64,000 nt of DNA from JAFAHD01 sp963772515. GTDB lineage: Bacteria; Vulcanimicrobiota; Vulcanimicrobiia; Eremiobacterales; Eremiobacteraceae. This document shows, piece after piece, positions 54,499-62,292 of the stretch (position 1 is its first letter; every line of letters begins with the position of its first letter). The translations under genes and the position numbers were made by a program. Location: positions 1,054,001-1,118,000 of the forward strand of contig CAVYXC010000002.1 of assembly GCA_963772515.1 (NCBI GenBank), given 5' to 3'. Below the pieces are notes generated by a model. That model did not search any database. It was not told the origin of the DNA and saw only the letters and a program-made list of their open reading frames with translations.

Positions 54499-55281
54499 AT
54501 GGCGTGGACCGAACGGCTTACGCTTGCCGAGCGCGCCGCGCGCGAGGCCGGCGCACTGCTCCGGACCAAATTCGGACGTCACCTTCAGGTGCGCTCGAAA
54601 GGCGTGCGTTCGAACCTGGTGACCGATGCCGACACGGAGTCGGAGACGCTCATCCGCGCGATGATCGCGCGTCGCTTTCCCGGTGACGCCGTGCTCGGAG
54701 AAGAAGAAGGCCAGAGCGGTTCGGGCGGCGAGCGCTGGATCATCGATCCGCTCGACGGCACGACCAACTTCACGCATGGCTATCCATGCTTTTCTGTCTC
54801 GATCGCTTTCGAGGTGGACGGCGTCGTCGTCGTCGGCGTCGTCTACGATCCGCTGCGCGACGAGTTGTTCGTCGCGCAACGGGGTGAACAAGCGCGTTGC
54901 AACGGCGCGAGTATCTCCGTCTCGAAGGTGATGGAGCTGCGCGACGGCTTGCTGGTCACCGGCTTTCCGCCGCTGTCGGGCGGCGAGCCGCCGAACCTCG
55001 CACCGTTTCGCGAGTTCACGCTGCGCGCGCAAGCGTTGCGTCGCGATGGCTCGGCGGCGCTCGATCTCTGCTACGTCGGCGCCGGACGGTTCGACGGTTT
55101 CTGGGAGGCGGATCTCCACGCGTGGGACGTCGCCGCCGGAGCGCTCATCGTCGAGCAAGCGGGCGGACGCGTCAGCGATTATCGCGGCGCGCCGTTTCGC
55201 TTGGACGGGAGACCGATCGTCGCAAGCAACGGGCAGATCCACGACGCTATGATCGGCGCGCTGAAGGCGTTCGCGACGTGA
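54499..55281 (+). CDS. Inositol monophosphatase family protein
   Basis: A 260-aa phosphatase. Motifs are GEEEGQSGSG (metal Glu), WIIDPLDGTTNFTHGYP, and WDVAAGALIVEQAGGRVSD. ATG 54499 gives the usual N-terminus (ERLTLAERAAREAGALL); a TTG at 54475 in frame would add eight residues. It is divergent from gabT with a very short gap. The stop overlaps the YqeC start (TGATG), so they are coupled. Possible roles are inositol, fructose-1,6- or PAP phosphatase; it cannot be narrowed here. Confidence 0.88.
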   Translation: MAWTERLTLAERAAREAGALLRTKFGRHLQVRSKGVRSNLVTDADTESETLIRAMIARRFPGDAVLGEEEGQSGSGGERWIIDPLDGTTNFTHGYPCFSVSIAFEVDGVVVVGVVYDPLRDELFVAQRGEQARCNGASISVSKVMELRDGLLVTGFPPLSGGEPPNLAPFREFTLRAQALRRDGSAALDLCYVGAGRFDGFWEADLHAWDVAAGALIVEQAGGRVSDYRGAPFRLDGRPIVASNGQIHDAMIGALKAFAT

Positions 55282-56042
55282 TGGAGTGCGCGAGCTGGCG
55301 CGAGGCGTTTGATCTCGGGCCGCAAGAACACATCGCGCTCGTCGGCGGTGGTGGAAAGACGACGACGTTGTGGTCGCTGGGGCGCGAGCTCGCGGAGTTG
55401 GGGCCGACCATCGTGACGACGACGACCAAAGCCGGCGCGCCGCCTGAGGGCGTGCCGACGGTCGAATGGGAGCGCCCGCTGCCGGACCGGTCGCTGCACG
55501 GGATCGTCGCCGAGGCGTTTGCGCGCGGTCCGCTGATCGCCGTCGGTTCGGGTGTGCGCGAGGGACGGTTGCGCGCCGTGACGCCGGAGATAGCGGACGA
55601 GCTGTTCTTCCGTTGCGGCGCGCGATACGTCCTCAACGAAGCCGACGGCGCGCGCATGAAGCCGTTCAAAGCACCAGCCGAACACGAGCCGGTGCTCGCG
55701 TCGACGACGACGCTGTTGGTCGTGGTGGTCGGGCTCGACGCGCTCGGCGAGCCGATCGACGAGGAGCACGTGCATCGCCCCGAGCGGATCGTCGCGCTCA
55801 GCGGTGCTGCGGCCGGGCAGGCGCTCGAAGCGGCGCACGTCGCCGCGGTCGTGCGCGAGTACGAAGCGCGCTGCGCCGACGTCGACGAAGCGGCCCGCTT
55901 CGCAGTGCTCATCAATAAGGTAGAGAGCGGACCGGATGACCCGCGGGTTTGCGCGTTGGCGGCGGCGTTGCAGGGCGTCGAGCTGAGCGCCTTGGTCGCG
56001 GCGTCTCAGTCCGGGGTGATGCGGCGCTGGAGGCTGCGCTGA
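55281..56042 (+). CDS. yqeC: YqeC-like selenium-dependent molybdenum hydroxylase accessory protein
   Basis: A 253-aa protein with the P-loop VGGGGKTTTLW and TTTTKAG following, LNEADGARMKPFKAP with the conserved D-x-x, and VVGLDALG. This is the YqeC family, tied to labile-selenium molybdenum hydroxylases. The window's hydroxylase at the left end is a candidate client. Its end reads MRRWRLR then TGA at 56040-56042, overlapping the MocA-like gene. Confidence 0.85.
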   Translation: MECASWREAFDLGPQEHIALVGGGGKTTTLWSLGRELAELGPTIVTTTTKAGAPPEGVPTVEWERPLPDRSLHGIVAEAFARGPLIAVGSGVREGRLRAVTPEIADELFFRCGARYVLNEADGARMKPFKAPAEHEPVLASTTTLLVVVVGLDALGEPIDEEHVHRPERIVALSGAAAGQALEAAHVAAVVREYEARCADVDEAARFAVLINKVESGPDDPRVCALAAALQGVELSALVAASQSGVMRRWRLR

Positions 56043-56677
56043 CACCGCGCGTTGGCTGCGTCGTCCTCGCCGCGGGCGCGGGCCGCAGATTCGGCGGCGA
56101 GAAGCTGCGCGCGCGCCTGGGCTCCGCGCCCTTGTTGCAAGCGGCCATCGACGCGGCATGTGGCTCGAGCGCGTTGGCGTGCACGCTCGTCGTCGGGGCC
56201 GGCGCAGCACAGCTCCTTGCCGCGGTCGACACGCGGCGCTGCCGCGTGGCTATCAATCCGAAATGGCAGACGGGTTTGGCGTCCTCGCTGCGCTGCGGCT
56301 TGGGTGCGCACGCCGGCGACGACGCGTGTATCATCATGCTCGGCGACCAACCGCTGGTCACGTCGGCCGATCTTGATCGTTTGATCGACGTATGGAGCGG
56401 TCGAGTTTACTCGACCGAGGAAGGGCACGCCGCACCCGCACCTATCGTCGCGCTGCGAACCGGCGATATCTGGGGCGCGCCTGTCTTATTCCCGCGCCGT
56501 GACTTCGCAGCGCTGCTGCGCCTGCACGGCGACGCCGGCGCCAAACGATACGCCGCGCAACACCTCGACCGGCTCACATTCGTGGACGCGCTCGACGCGC
56601 GCGCCTTTGACGACGTTGACACGCCCGATGATCTTACGCGTCTGAACGGACGCGGAACTCGACGAATTCGCCGCTAG
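56039..56677 (+). CDS. MocA-like molybdenum cofactor nucleotidyltransferase
   Basis: A nucleotidyltransferase of MobA/MocA type: the signature VLAAGAGRRFGGEKLRARLG, then KWQTGLASSLRCGLG, CIIMLGDQPLV and APVLFPRRDFAALLRLHGDAGAK. MocA adds CMP to Mo-molybdopterin for hydroxylases. No ATG, GTG or TTG lies at the expected start: CTG 56039 overlaps the YqeC stop; TTG 55949 would overlap YqeC by 94 nt. A frameshift joining YqeC and MocA in one protein is also possible. It ends convergently over 44 nt with acylphosphatase. Confidence 0.82.
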   Translation: MTPRVGCVVLAAGAGRRFGGEKLRARLGSAPLLQAAIDAACGSSALACTLVVGAGAAQLLAAVDTRRCRVAINPKWQTGLASSLRCGLGAHAGDDACIIMLGDQPLVTSADLDRLIDVWSGRVYSTEEGHAAPAPIVALRTGDIWGAPVLFPRRDFAALLRLHGDAGAKRYAAQHLDRLTFVDALDARAFDDVDTPDDLTRLNGRGTRRIRR

Positions 56678-56912
56678 CCGACGCCTTGGTCTCGTCGACC
56701 TCACGGACGTTGGCGCCGGGCGGGCCGTGCTGGCACCACGAGCGGAACACCGAAAGCGAGTCGGAGCTTCCCTCGGCGATGACCTCGATGCTGCCGTCGT
56801 GGCGATTGCGGATCCAGCCGGTCAAGCCGAGATCGCGCGCCTGCTCGACCGCGCTCGCGCGATAGAAGACGCCTTGCACCCGCCCGCGGATGCGCAGATG
56901 GATCCTGGGCAT
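56634..56912 (-). CDS. acyP: Acylphosphatase
   Basis: A 92-aa acylphosphatase, hydrolysing acyl phosphates such as acetyl phosphate or carbamoyl phosphate. Catalytic Arg is in GRVQGVFYRASA and catalytic Asn in WIRNRHDGSIEV. Length is standard. Its ATG begins one nucleotide after the mature end of tRNA-Ser, with no space for a separate ribosome-binding site. Confidence 0.95.
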   Translation of the reverse strand: MPRIHLRIRGRVQGVFYRASAVEQARDLGLTGWIRNRHDGSIEVIAEGSSDSLSVFRSWCQHGPPGANVREVDETKASASGEFVEFRVRSDA

Positions 56913-56913
56913 C

Positions 56914-56998
56914 AGGAGGGGGTGGGATTCGAACCCACGAGACCTTGCGGCCTAACAGCTTTCAAGGCTGCCGCATTCAACCGCTCTGCCACCCCTCC
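56914..56998 (-). tRNA. tRNA-Ser (anticodon UGA)
   Basis: The minus-strand sequence folds as a type II tRNA. Acceptor arms are GGAGGGG and CCCCTCC, the anticodon loop is CTTGAAA with UGA, the variable arm is AGGCC-GCAA-GGTCT, and the T arm is GTGGG-TTCGAAT-CCCAC. CCA is not encoded. The discriminator would be U, unusual for serine. Confidence 0.95.
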
Positions 56999-57088
56999 GC
57001 TCCTCATCCATCAGCGCCGCACATCCGAAGACGGAACGCCACCCCGCATTCTGCCCGCGCGCGCGACTCGCCTACGCGAGGCCGGACC

Positions 57089-57490
57089 TCACGTCTTGTC
57101 GGCGGGTTTGAACGCGAGCGAGAGCGAGTTGATGCAGTAGCGTTGTCCGGTCGGCCCCGGACCATCGTCGAAGACGTGGCCCAGATGCGAGCCGCAGCGT
57201 TTGCAGCGCACCTCGACGCGATGCATGCCGTGGCTATCATCGTCGATCAGCGTGACGTTGGCCGCGTTCGCCGGCTCGGTGAAGCTCGGCCATCCGCTGC
57301 CCGAATCGAATTTCGTGCCCGAGGCGAACAGCTCGTTACCGCACGCGGCGCACTCGTACACGCCGCTCGCCTTGTTGTGCAGCAGGGCCCCCGTGAACGG
57401 CCGCTCGGTACCCGACCGCCGTAGCACCTCGAATTGCTCCGGCGAGAGCTCCCGTTGCCACTCGGCATCGGTCTTCTTAATGTCTTCCAT
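57089..57490 (-). CDS. msrB: Peptide-methionine (R)-S-oxide reductase
   Basis: A 133-aa MsrB. Zinc pairs are CAAC and CKRC. The substrate loop is GSGWPSF. The catalytic Cys is in GQRYCINSLSLAF. ATG 57490 (MEDIKKTDAEW) is preferred over upstream MLARMSAR. It repairs oxidised methionine in the cytoplasm. Confidence 0.95.
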   Translation of the reverse strand: MEDIKKTDAEWQRELSPEQFEVLRRSGTERPFTGALLHNKASGVYECAACGNELFASGTKFDSGSGWPSFTEPANAANVTLIDDDSHGMHRVEVRCKRCGSHLGHVFDDGPGPTGQRYCINSLSLAFKPADKT

Positions 57491-57551
57491 CACGTTCTCC
57501 AATCTGGCGCTCATTCTGGCGAGCACAGCCTGTCATATAACTAAAGATAAC

Positions 57552-58016
57552 ATGGGTAGGCAACCGCGTGGGTTCACGCTCATCGAACTGATGGTGGTGG
57601 TCGCCATTCTGGCGATCCTCGCGGCCATTCTCATCCCCAACTTCATCCATGCGCGGGTCGAGTCGCAGACGGTGGCATGCGAGGGCAACCTCAAGCACAT
57701 CGCGACCGCGCTTGAAGAGTATGCCGTGGACCATAACGGGCAGTATCCCGGCGCCGGCGGCGCGGTCGACGCGGCGCTGTTCGGCGGCGCCAACAATCCG
57801 TACATGACCACCACTCCCACCGATCCCGCCGGCGGCGCATACCGATACGTCACGCCGGGCAACGGCGTCTGCGTGGCATCCGATGCGTATAAGATCATCG
57901 ACGGCGACATGCACGAAACCGACACGCTAGCGAACCTGCCCGATTATAACGGTGCGACCACCGGCATCCGCTACTGCCAAAGCTCGGGGCTGCACGCCGC
58001 GCTTATCGGGCAATAG
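57552..58016 (+). CDS. Type IV pilin-like/pseudopilin protein
   Basis: A 154-aa protein with a class III prepilin leader MGRQPRG and FTLIELMVVVAILAILAAIL, where the cleavage Gly precedes Phe and Glu5 is present. The globular part contains CEGNLKHIATALEEYAVDHN. A second Cys pair lies near VCVASD and RYCQSS. It may be a pseudopilin of a type II-like system or a minor pilin. No other pilus genes are visible. It is divergent from msrB. Confidence 0.85.
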   Translation: MGRQPRGFTLIELMVVVAILAILAAILIPNFIHARVESQTVACEGNLKHIATALEEYAVDHNGQYPGAGGAVDAALFGGANNPYMTTTPTDPAGGAYRYVTPGNGVCVASDAYKIIDGDMHETDTLANLPDYNGATTGIRYCQSSGLHAALIGQ

Positions 58017-58017
58017 C

Positions 58018-58596
58018 CTAGTGCTGGCCGGGGACGCCCACGACGCCGACGCCGGCGATATAGACGACGTACTTGCACGACTGGTCGCACGGCGGGCCGC
58101 CGGCCCCGCGCGGCAGCGAGCCCATCGTCGTCGGGTCCATCGACCCATCATCCCACACTTCGTACTTGCCGCCGGACTGCAGCGACGCCGGGTGATGGTA
58201 GTCGTACGCGCCCGTGTTGTCCCCGCCCGGCACGACGGGCAGCTTGGGCAGATAGGTCGGCACCAATTGCGGCAGGTTGTCGGGATAGTTGCCGCCATGG
58301 TCAACCGCGTATTGCTCGAGCGCGGTCGCGATGCGTTTGAGGTTCTCCTGATCGGTGACGAGCTGGCTCTCGGCGCGCGCGTGGACGAAGCTTGGAATGG
58401 TGATTGCCGCGACGACTCCGAACACCGGCAACGCGAGGAACAGCACCGCGGCAACGATCAGCAGGACGACCAGCCATGTCGGCATGCCTTTGGATCGCGT
58501 CGCCTCGCTCGCGGGTGCGGCGATGGCGCCGCACTTGGGGCAGAAGTTGGCGCTCTCAGGCAGCGGAGCGCCGCAATTGGTGCAGTTCGTCGTCAT
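58018..58596 (-). CDS. Zinc-ribbon, single membrane helix, pilin-like domain protein
   Basis: A 192-aa protein that joins an N-terminal zinc ribbon (CTNCGAPLPES and FCPKCG) to a membrane helix (WLVVLLIVAAVLFLALPVFG) and a periplasmic domain homologous to the convergent pilin-like gene (IPSFVHARAESQ, NLKRIATALEQYAVDHGGNY). No prepilin leader is present. A pair of Cys at PPCDQSC lies near the end. It is unlike ordinary pilins because of the ribbon. Start MTTNCTNCG at 58596. Confidence 0.8.
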   Translation of the reverse strand: MTTNCTNCGAPLPESANFCPKCGAIAAPASEATRSKGMPTWLVVLLIVAAVLFLALPVFGVVAAITIPSFVHARAESQLVTDQENLKRIATALEQYAVDHGGNYPDNLPQLVPTYLPKLPVVPGGDNTGAYDYHHPASLQSGGKYEVWDDGSMDPTTMGSLPRGAGGPPCDQSCKYVVYIAGVGVVGVPGQH

Positions 58597-59084
58597 GATG
58601 CCTTCGTGCACGTGCGATCGGACAGCCCCGAATCCGTTTTGATGAGCCAGGTGCCGTCGGGCTGCTGCTGCCAGATCGTCAGATAGCGGCCGGTGTAGAC
58701 GGCCGCCGGTTTGGTCGCAGTCACGATCGAAAACGAGTAGTTTCCCATCTCGTAGGCGAGCGAGTCCTCGACGACGAGATCCTCGGTGCTGATCGTGCCG
58801 GCGACCAGCGTCGACTTCGCAAAGGCTTTGCTCTGCGCCGACTCGATCGCCGCGCGCCCGCGCGTGATCGTGCCGTCATCGGCGATCGATGCCGCGTTGG
58901 GCGTGAAAAGCTGCGCGAAGCCGTGGGCATCGCCGTGCTGCCAGGTCGCGACATACGCCGCGTTGCCGGCGTCGATCGCCTTTTGGGCGTCGGCCTTGTG
59001 CGCCGCTGCCGCGACTTGCGCCTGGCTCGGGGGCGCAGCGGTCGGCGCGTTCGCCACGAGCACGGCGAGAAGGATCGAGATCAT
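58593..59084 (-). CDS. Exported NTF2-like (DUF4440/SnoaL-type) protein
   Basis: A 163-aa protein with a signal peptide (MISILLAVLVANAPTA) and a cone-like NTF2 domain: AIDAGNAAYVATWQHGDAHG, FTPNAASIADDGTITRGRAA, SLAYEMGNYSFSI, and RYLTIWQQQPDGTWLIKTD. Binding or isomerase activity is possible but no catalytic residue is certain. It overlaps the zinc-ribbon gene by 4 nt. Confidence 0.78.
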   Translation of the reverse strand: MISILLAVLVANAPTAAPPSQAQVAAAAHKADAQKAIDAGNAAYVATWQHGDAHGFAQLFTPNAASIADDGTITRGRAAIESAQSKAFAKSTLVAGTISTEDLVVEDSLAYEMGNYSFSIVTATKPAAVYTGRYLTIWQQQPDGTWLIKTDSGLSDRTCTKAS

Positions 59085-59875
59085 GCGGCTACCTCCGGTT
59101 TGCGTGCGGCGATGATGGCGAAGCAGGCGCGCAGCGAGCGGACCCGGCCGCCGTCCGCCTCGATCCTATAAAACTCAGCGCAGCGCGGCGGAGCCGCGAG
59201 CAGCCAGCTCTCCAGCGCATCTCGCTGGTCTACTGGCATGTTCGCGCGCGCGGTCCAATCGGCGAAATCATACGAACCGCGCTCGCTCGGTTCCACAAGC
59301 TCGACCTGCAAGCCGGCGGCTTCGATCCAGTGTTGCCATTCTCGTGCGGTGTATGCGCGCACATGGCTGCGATCGCGCCACTTCTCGAAACGGTTGACGA
59401 ACTCGTCAAGTTCCGGGTCCTCGGGCGCCATCTGGTCGTCGAGCAAGAAGCGGCCGCCCGGGCGCAACACGCGTGCGACCTCGCGCACGAAGGCCACCGG
59501 ATCGGCGAAGTGATGCGGCGCCACGCGGCAGGTCACCAGGTCGAAGCTGCCATCATCGAAGGGAAGCGCCTCTGCCTGCGCTTGCACGAAGCGCACGTTT
59601 TGAACGTCGCGCTTTGTCGCGAGTTCTCGCGCGACTTCCAGCATGCGCGGCGTGAGGTCGCTGGCGACCACGTCTGCCACGTGCGGCGCGAATGCGAGCG
59701 CGGTGTGGCCTGCGCCCGTCGCGATGTCGAGCATGTGCTCGTTCCCGCGCGGCTGCGCCAGCTCGACGAGCCGGGCTAGGTCGTCGCCGGCGGCGTGGCG
59801 CGAGCTATCGACGTAGCGCTCCGCCGTCGCGGAGAACTGCGCGCGTGCTTTGTCTTGGATCGCTTGTCTATCCAC
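59081..59875 (-). CDS. Class I SAM-dependent methyltransferase (UbiE-like)
   Basis: A 264-aa methyltransferase. The SAM-binding motif is MLDIATGAGHTALAFAP, the acidic motif II lies at VVASDLTPRMLEVA, then QAEALPFDDGSFDLVTCRVA and VLRPGGRFLLDDQMAP. The substrate is unknown; UbiE-like fold allows quinone or small-molecule methylation. GTG 59875 is preferred over TTG 59884. It overlaps the NTF2-like gene by 4 nt. Confidence 0.82.
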   Translation of the reverse strand: MDRQAIQDKARAQFSATAERYVDSSRHAAGDDLARLVELAQPRGNEHMLDIATGAGHTALAFAPHVADVVASDLTPRMLEVARELATKRDVQNVRFVQAQAEALPFDDGSFDLVTCRVAPHHFADPVAFVREVARVLRPGGRFLLDDQMAPEDPELDEFVNRFEKWRDRSHVRAYTAREWQHWIEAAGLQVELVEPSERGSYDFADWTARANMPVDQRDALESWLLAAPPRCAEFYRIEADGGRVRSLRACFAIIAARKPEVAA

Positions 59876-60076
59876 AGGTTGCAACTCGCATGCTCGTTTG
59901 CCATTGCGCCAGGGGACCACCTTCGCAGTCCCGCGTAACGCGACTAAAATCGCCGATTCGACGGCTGCGACGGAGGCCGCAAGCGGCCGGGAGCCAAACC
60001 TACGCGCAGCGCGCTTGAGCATGTACAATGATAAGCGGCGCTTTTCGGCGCGACGCGAAACCCGGAGGGATGGATC

Positions 60077-60745
60077 GTGACAGATGACGCAGCGGCCGGT
60101 CAGCCGGCCGATCCGGAGGAGATCAATCGCCAGCGCTTCCTCGCGCAGGCGACCGTCGTGCTCGGCGGCGTCGTGGGCGTCGGATTGCTGGTCTCGCTCG
60201 CGCCCACTCTCTGGCCGAAGCCCGAGCTGATCGACGCCAATAGGGGTTTCTCTCCGATCAAACCGGACGAATTCTCCCTGCTCAAGGCCGCGATCGACAA
60301 GCCGGTCAAGATCAACTTCCAGAAACGCGTGGTCGACGGCTACCTCGTCGAAGACCAAGACTACTACGTGTGGGGCATCCACATGACGCCGCAAGAGGAA
60401 CAGCAATTCAAGACCGATCGGCCGGACCTGTTCGATCCGAACCAGCGCGGCGACGTCACGTTCCCCGTCGGAACGATGGGTTTCGTGCTCTTTAGTTCGC
60501 TGTGCCCGCATCTCAATTGCAAGTACGATTGGGATGACAGCCTCAAGGGATTCCTGTGCCCGTGCCACGGTTCGCAATTCTCGAAGCTCGGCGTGCACAT
60601 GCGTGACGCGCAGGGCAACTACATCGGCCCGTCACCGCGCGGGCTCGACCCGGTGCCATTCCAGGAGCAGAACGGTATGGCGCAAGTCGAGTGGGTCAAA
60701 TATCGGGCCGACGAGCCGAACCGCATCATCGTTTCGTACTTCTGA
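60077..60745 (+). CDS. Rieske [2Fe-2S] protein of a cytochrome bc complex
   Basis: A 222-aa Rieske protein with one N-terminal membrane helix (ATVVLGGVVGVGLLVSL). The cluster ligands are in CPHLNC and CPCHGS. GTG start has GGAGG eight bases upstream. It is followed eleven bases later by cytochrome b, so the two form the quinol-oxidising complex. Confidence 0.92.
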   Translation: MTDDAAAGQPADPEEINRQRFLAQATVVLGGVVGVGLLVSLAPTLWPKPELIDANRGFSPIKPDEFSLLKAAIDKPVKINFQKRVVDGYLVEDQDYYVWGIHMTPQEEQQFKTDRPDLFDPNQRGDVTFPVGTMGFVLFSSLCPHLNCKYDWDDSLKGFLCPCHGSQFSKLGVHMRDAQGNYIGPSPRGLDPVPFQEQNGMAQVEWVKYRADEPNRIIVSYF

Positions 60746-60756
60746 GGAGAGCGCAC

Positions 60757-62268
60757 ATGATCAACTGGCTCGAACAGCGCACCGGCCTGGTCTCGGCGCT
60801 CAAGGAATTTCTCACCGAAGACGTCCCCGGGGGAGCGACGTACTGGTACGTCTGGGGCAGCGCGACGCTGATCACGTTCACCATCCAGATCGTCACCGGC
60901 ATCTTCCTCACGTTCTACTATTCGCCGTCGTCCGCCACCGCATGGGAATCGACCGCTTTCATCTATCAGCACGTCTATCTCGGCCAGTTCATGCTCAGCC
61001 TGCATTTCTGGGGTGCGTCGGCCATGATCGTGCTGGTGAGCGTGCACTTGCTGCAAGTGCTCGTCTTCGGGGCCTACAAGCGCCCGCGTGAGATCCAGTG
61101 GGTCGTCGGCGTCACGCTGTTTTTCTTCACGCTGATGTCGGGCCTCACCGGATACCTGCTCCCCTGGGATCTCAACGCCTACTTCGCAACGCAAGTCGCG
61201 ATCAACATCGCCGCGAGCGTGCCGATCATCGGACAGCAGACCGCCTATTTTCTCAATGACGGCGCGACGCTCGGCACCCTCACCGTCGGGCGTTTCTTCG
61301 GATTGCACGTGTGGGCGACGCCGGCGCTGCTCATCGGCCTGGTCGGATTGCACCTGTTCATCTTCCGGCACAACGGCGCGGCTGGGCCGGCGCAAGATGA
61401 AAAACCCAAGACGGTCGGCCGTTTCTATCCCGACCAGATCTTCATGGATACCGTGATCGCGTTTCTGGTCTTCCTCGTGATCGTGGCACTCTCGTGGTTC
61501 ATGCCCGCGCCGCTGCTGGCAAAGGCGGATCCGAACAACGCGACGTTCACGCCCGCGCCGGCGTGGTATTTCTACGCGCTCTACGGACTGTTGCGCATCG
61601 CACCGAACGTGGCGGCGATTTTCCACCTGCCGCTCCAATTCATGAATCTCGCCGCGACGGTCGTCCTACCCGGCGTCTTCGCGACGGTGCTCATCCTGTT
61701 GCCCTGGCTCGACCGTAACCCGAGCCGCGCCATCTTGCGCCGGCCGTTCATGATCGGCATCACGCTGGCGTCGATCATCGGCATCATCTGGTTGACCAAG
61801 TACTCGGCCGATGCGATCGGCGCCGAGCAGAAGCAGAATCCCGCCGGGCAAACGCCGGTGCTCGGCTATGGCGCGCCGCCGTCAACGCCCGCGCCGCTGG
61901 GCGTCGGCGCGGTGACGACCTCCACGACGAGCACCGCCACAACCGCCACGGCGCCGGACGGTGCGAGCGTGTACGGCACGAATTGCGCGAGCTGTCATGG
62001 CGCCACCGGCCAGGGACTTGCCGGCGCGTTCCCGCCGCTAGCCGGCAACGCGGTGGTGACGGGTGCTCCAAACGCGGTCATCGGCATCGTCGCCAACGGC
62101 CTGCATGGGCAGATCAAGGTCAACGGTCAGACGTTCAATGGCGCCATGCCCTCGTGGCACGGCAAACTGACCGATGCGCAGATCGCGGCGGTGCTCACCT
62201 ACATCCGCTCTTCATGGGGCAATAAAGCTTCGCCGATCACCGAAGCACAAGTCAAAGCAGTCAAATGA
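60757..62268 (+). CDS. Cytochrome b fused to a C-terminal cytochrome c domain
   Basis: A 503-aa protein. Cytochrome b has paired haem His in LHFWGASAMIVLVSVHLL and GLHVWATPALLIGLVGLHL, with the QO-site PEW-like region PAWYFYAL. The remaining helices complete the eight-helix b form. After a Thr/Ser/Pro linker (residues 380-410) comes a cytochrome c with CASCH in GTNCASCHGATGQGL and a Met ligand in AMPSWHGKLTDAQ. Start ATG 60757 has GAGGAG seven bases upstream. The fusion replaces a separate cytochrome c1. Confidence 0.92.
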   Translation: MINWLEQRTGLVSALKEFLTEDVPGGATYWYVWGSATLITFTIQIVTGIFLTFYYSPSSATAWESTAFIYQHVYLGQFMLSLHFWGASAMIVLVSVHLLQVLVFGAYKRPREIQWVVGVTLFFFTLMSGLTGYLLPWDLNAYFATQVAINIAASVPIIGQQTAYFLNDGATLGTLTVGRFFGLHVWATPALLIGLVGLHLFIFRHNGAAGPAQDEKPKTVGRFYPDQIFMDTVIAFLVFLVIVALSWFMPAPLLAKADPNNATFTPAPAWYFYALYGLLRIAPNVAAIFHLPLQFMNLAATVVLPGVFATVLILLPWLDRNPSRAILRRPFMIGITLASIIGIIWLTKYSADAIGAEQKQNPAGQTPVLGYGAPPSTPAPLGVGAVTTSTTSTATTATAPDGASVYGTNCASCHGATGQGLAGAFPPLAGNAVVTGAPNAVIGIVANGLHGQIKVNGQTFNGAMPSWHGKLTDAQIAAVLTYIRSSWGNKASPITEAQVKAVK

Positions 62269-62292
62269 TGTGGGCGCGTTTCTTTGAGCGCG

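Noticed and set aside
60024..60029. TACAAT as -10 of the Rieske promoter
   Set aside because: No acceptable -35 lies 16-18 bp upstream. Same for TACAAT at 30357.
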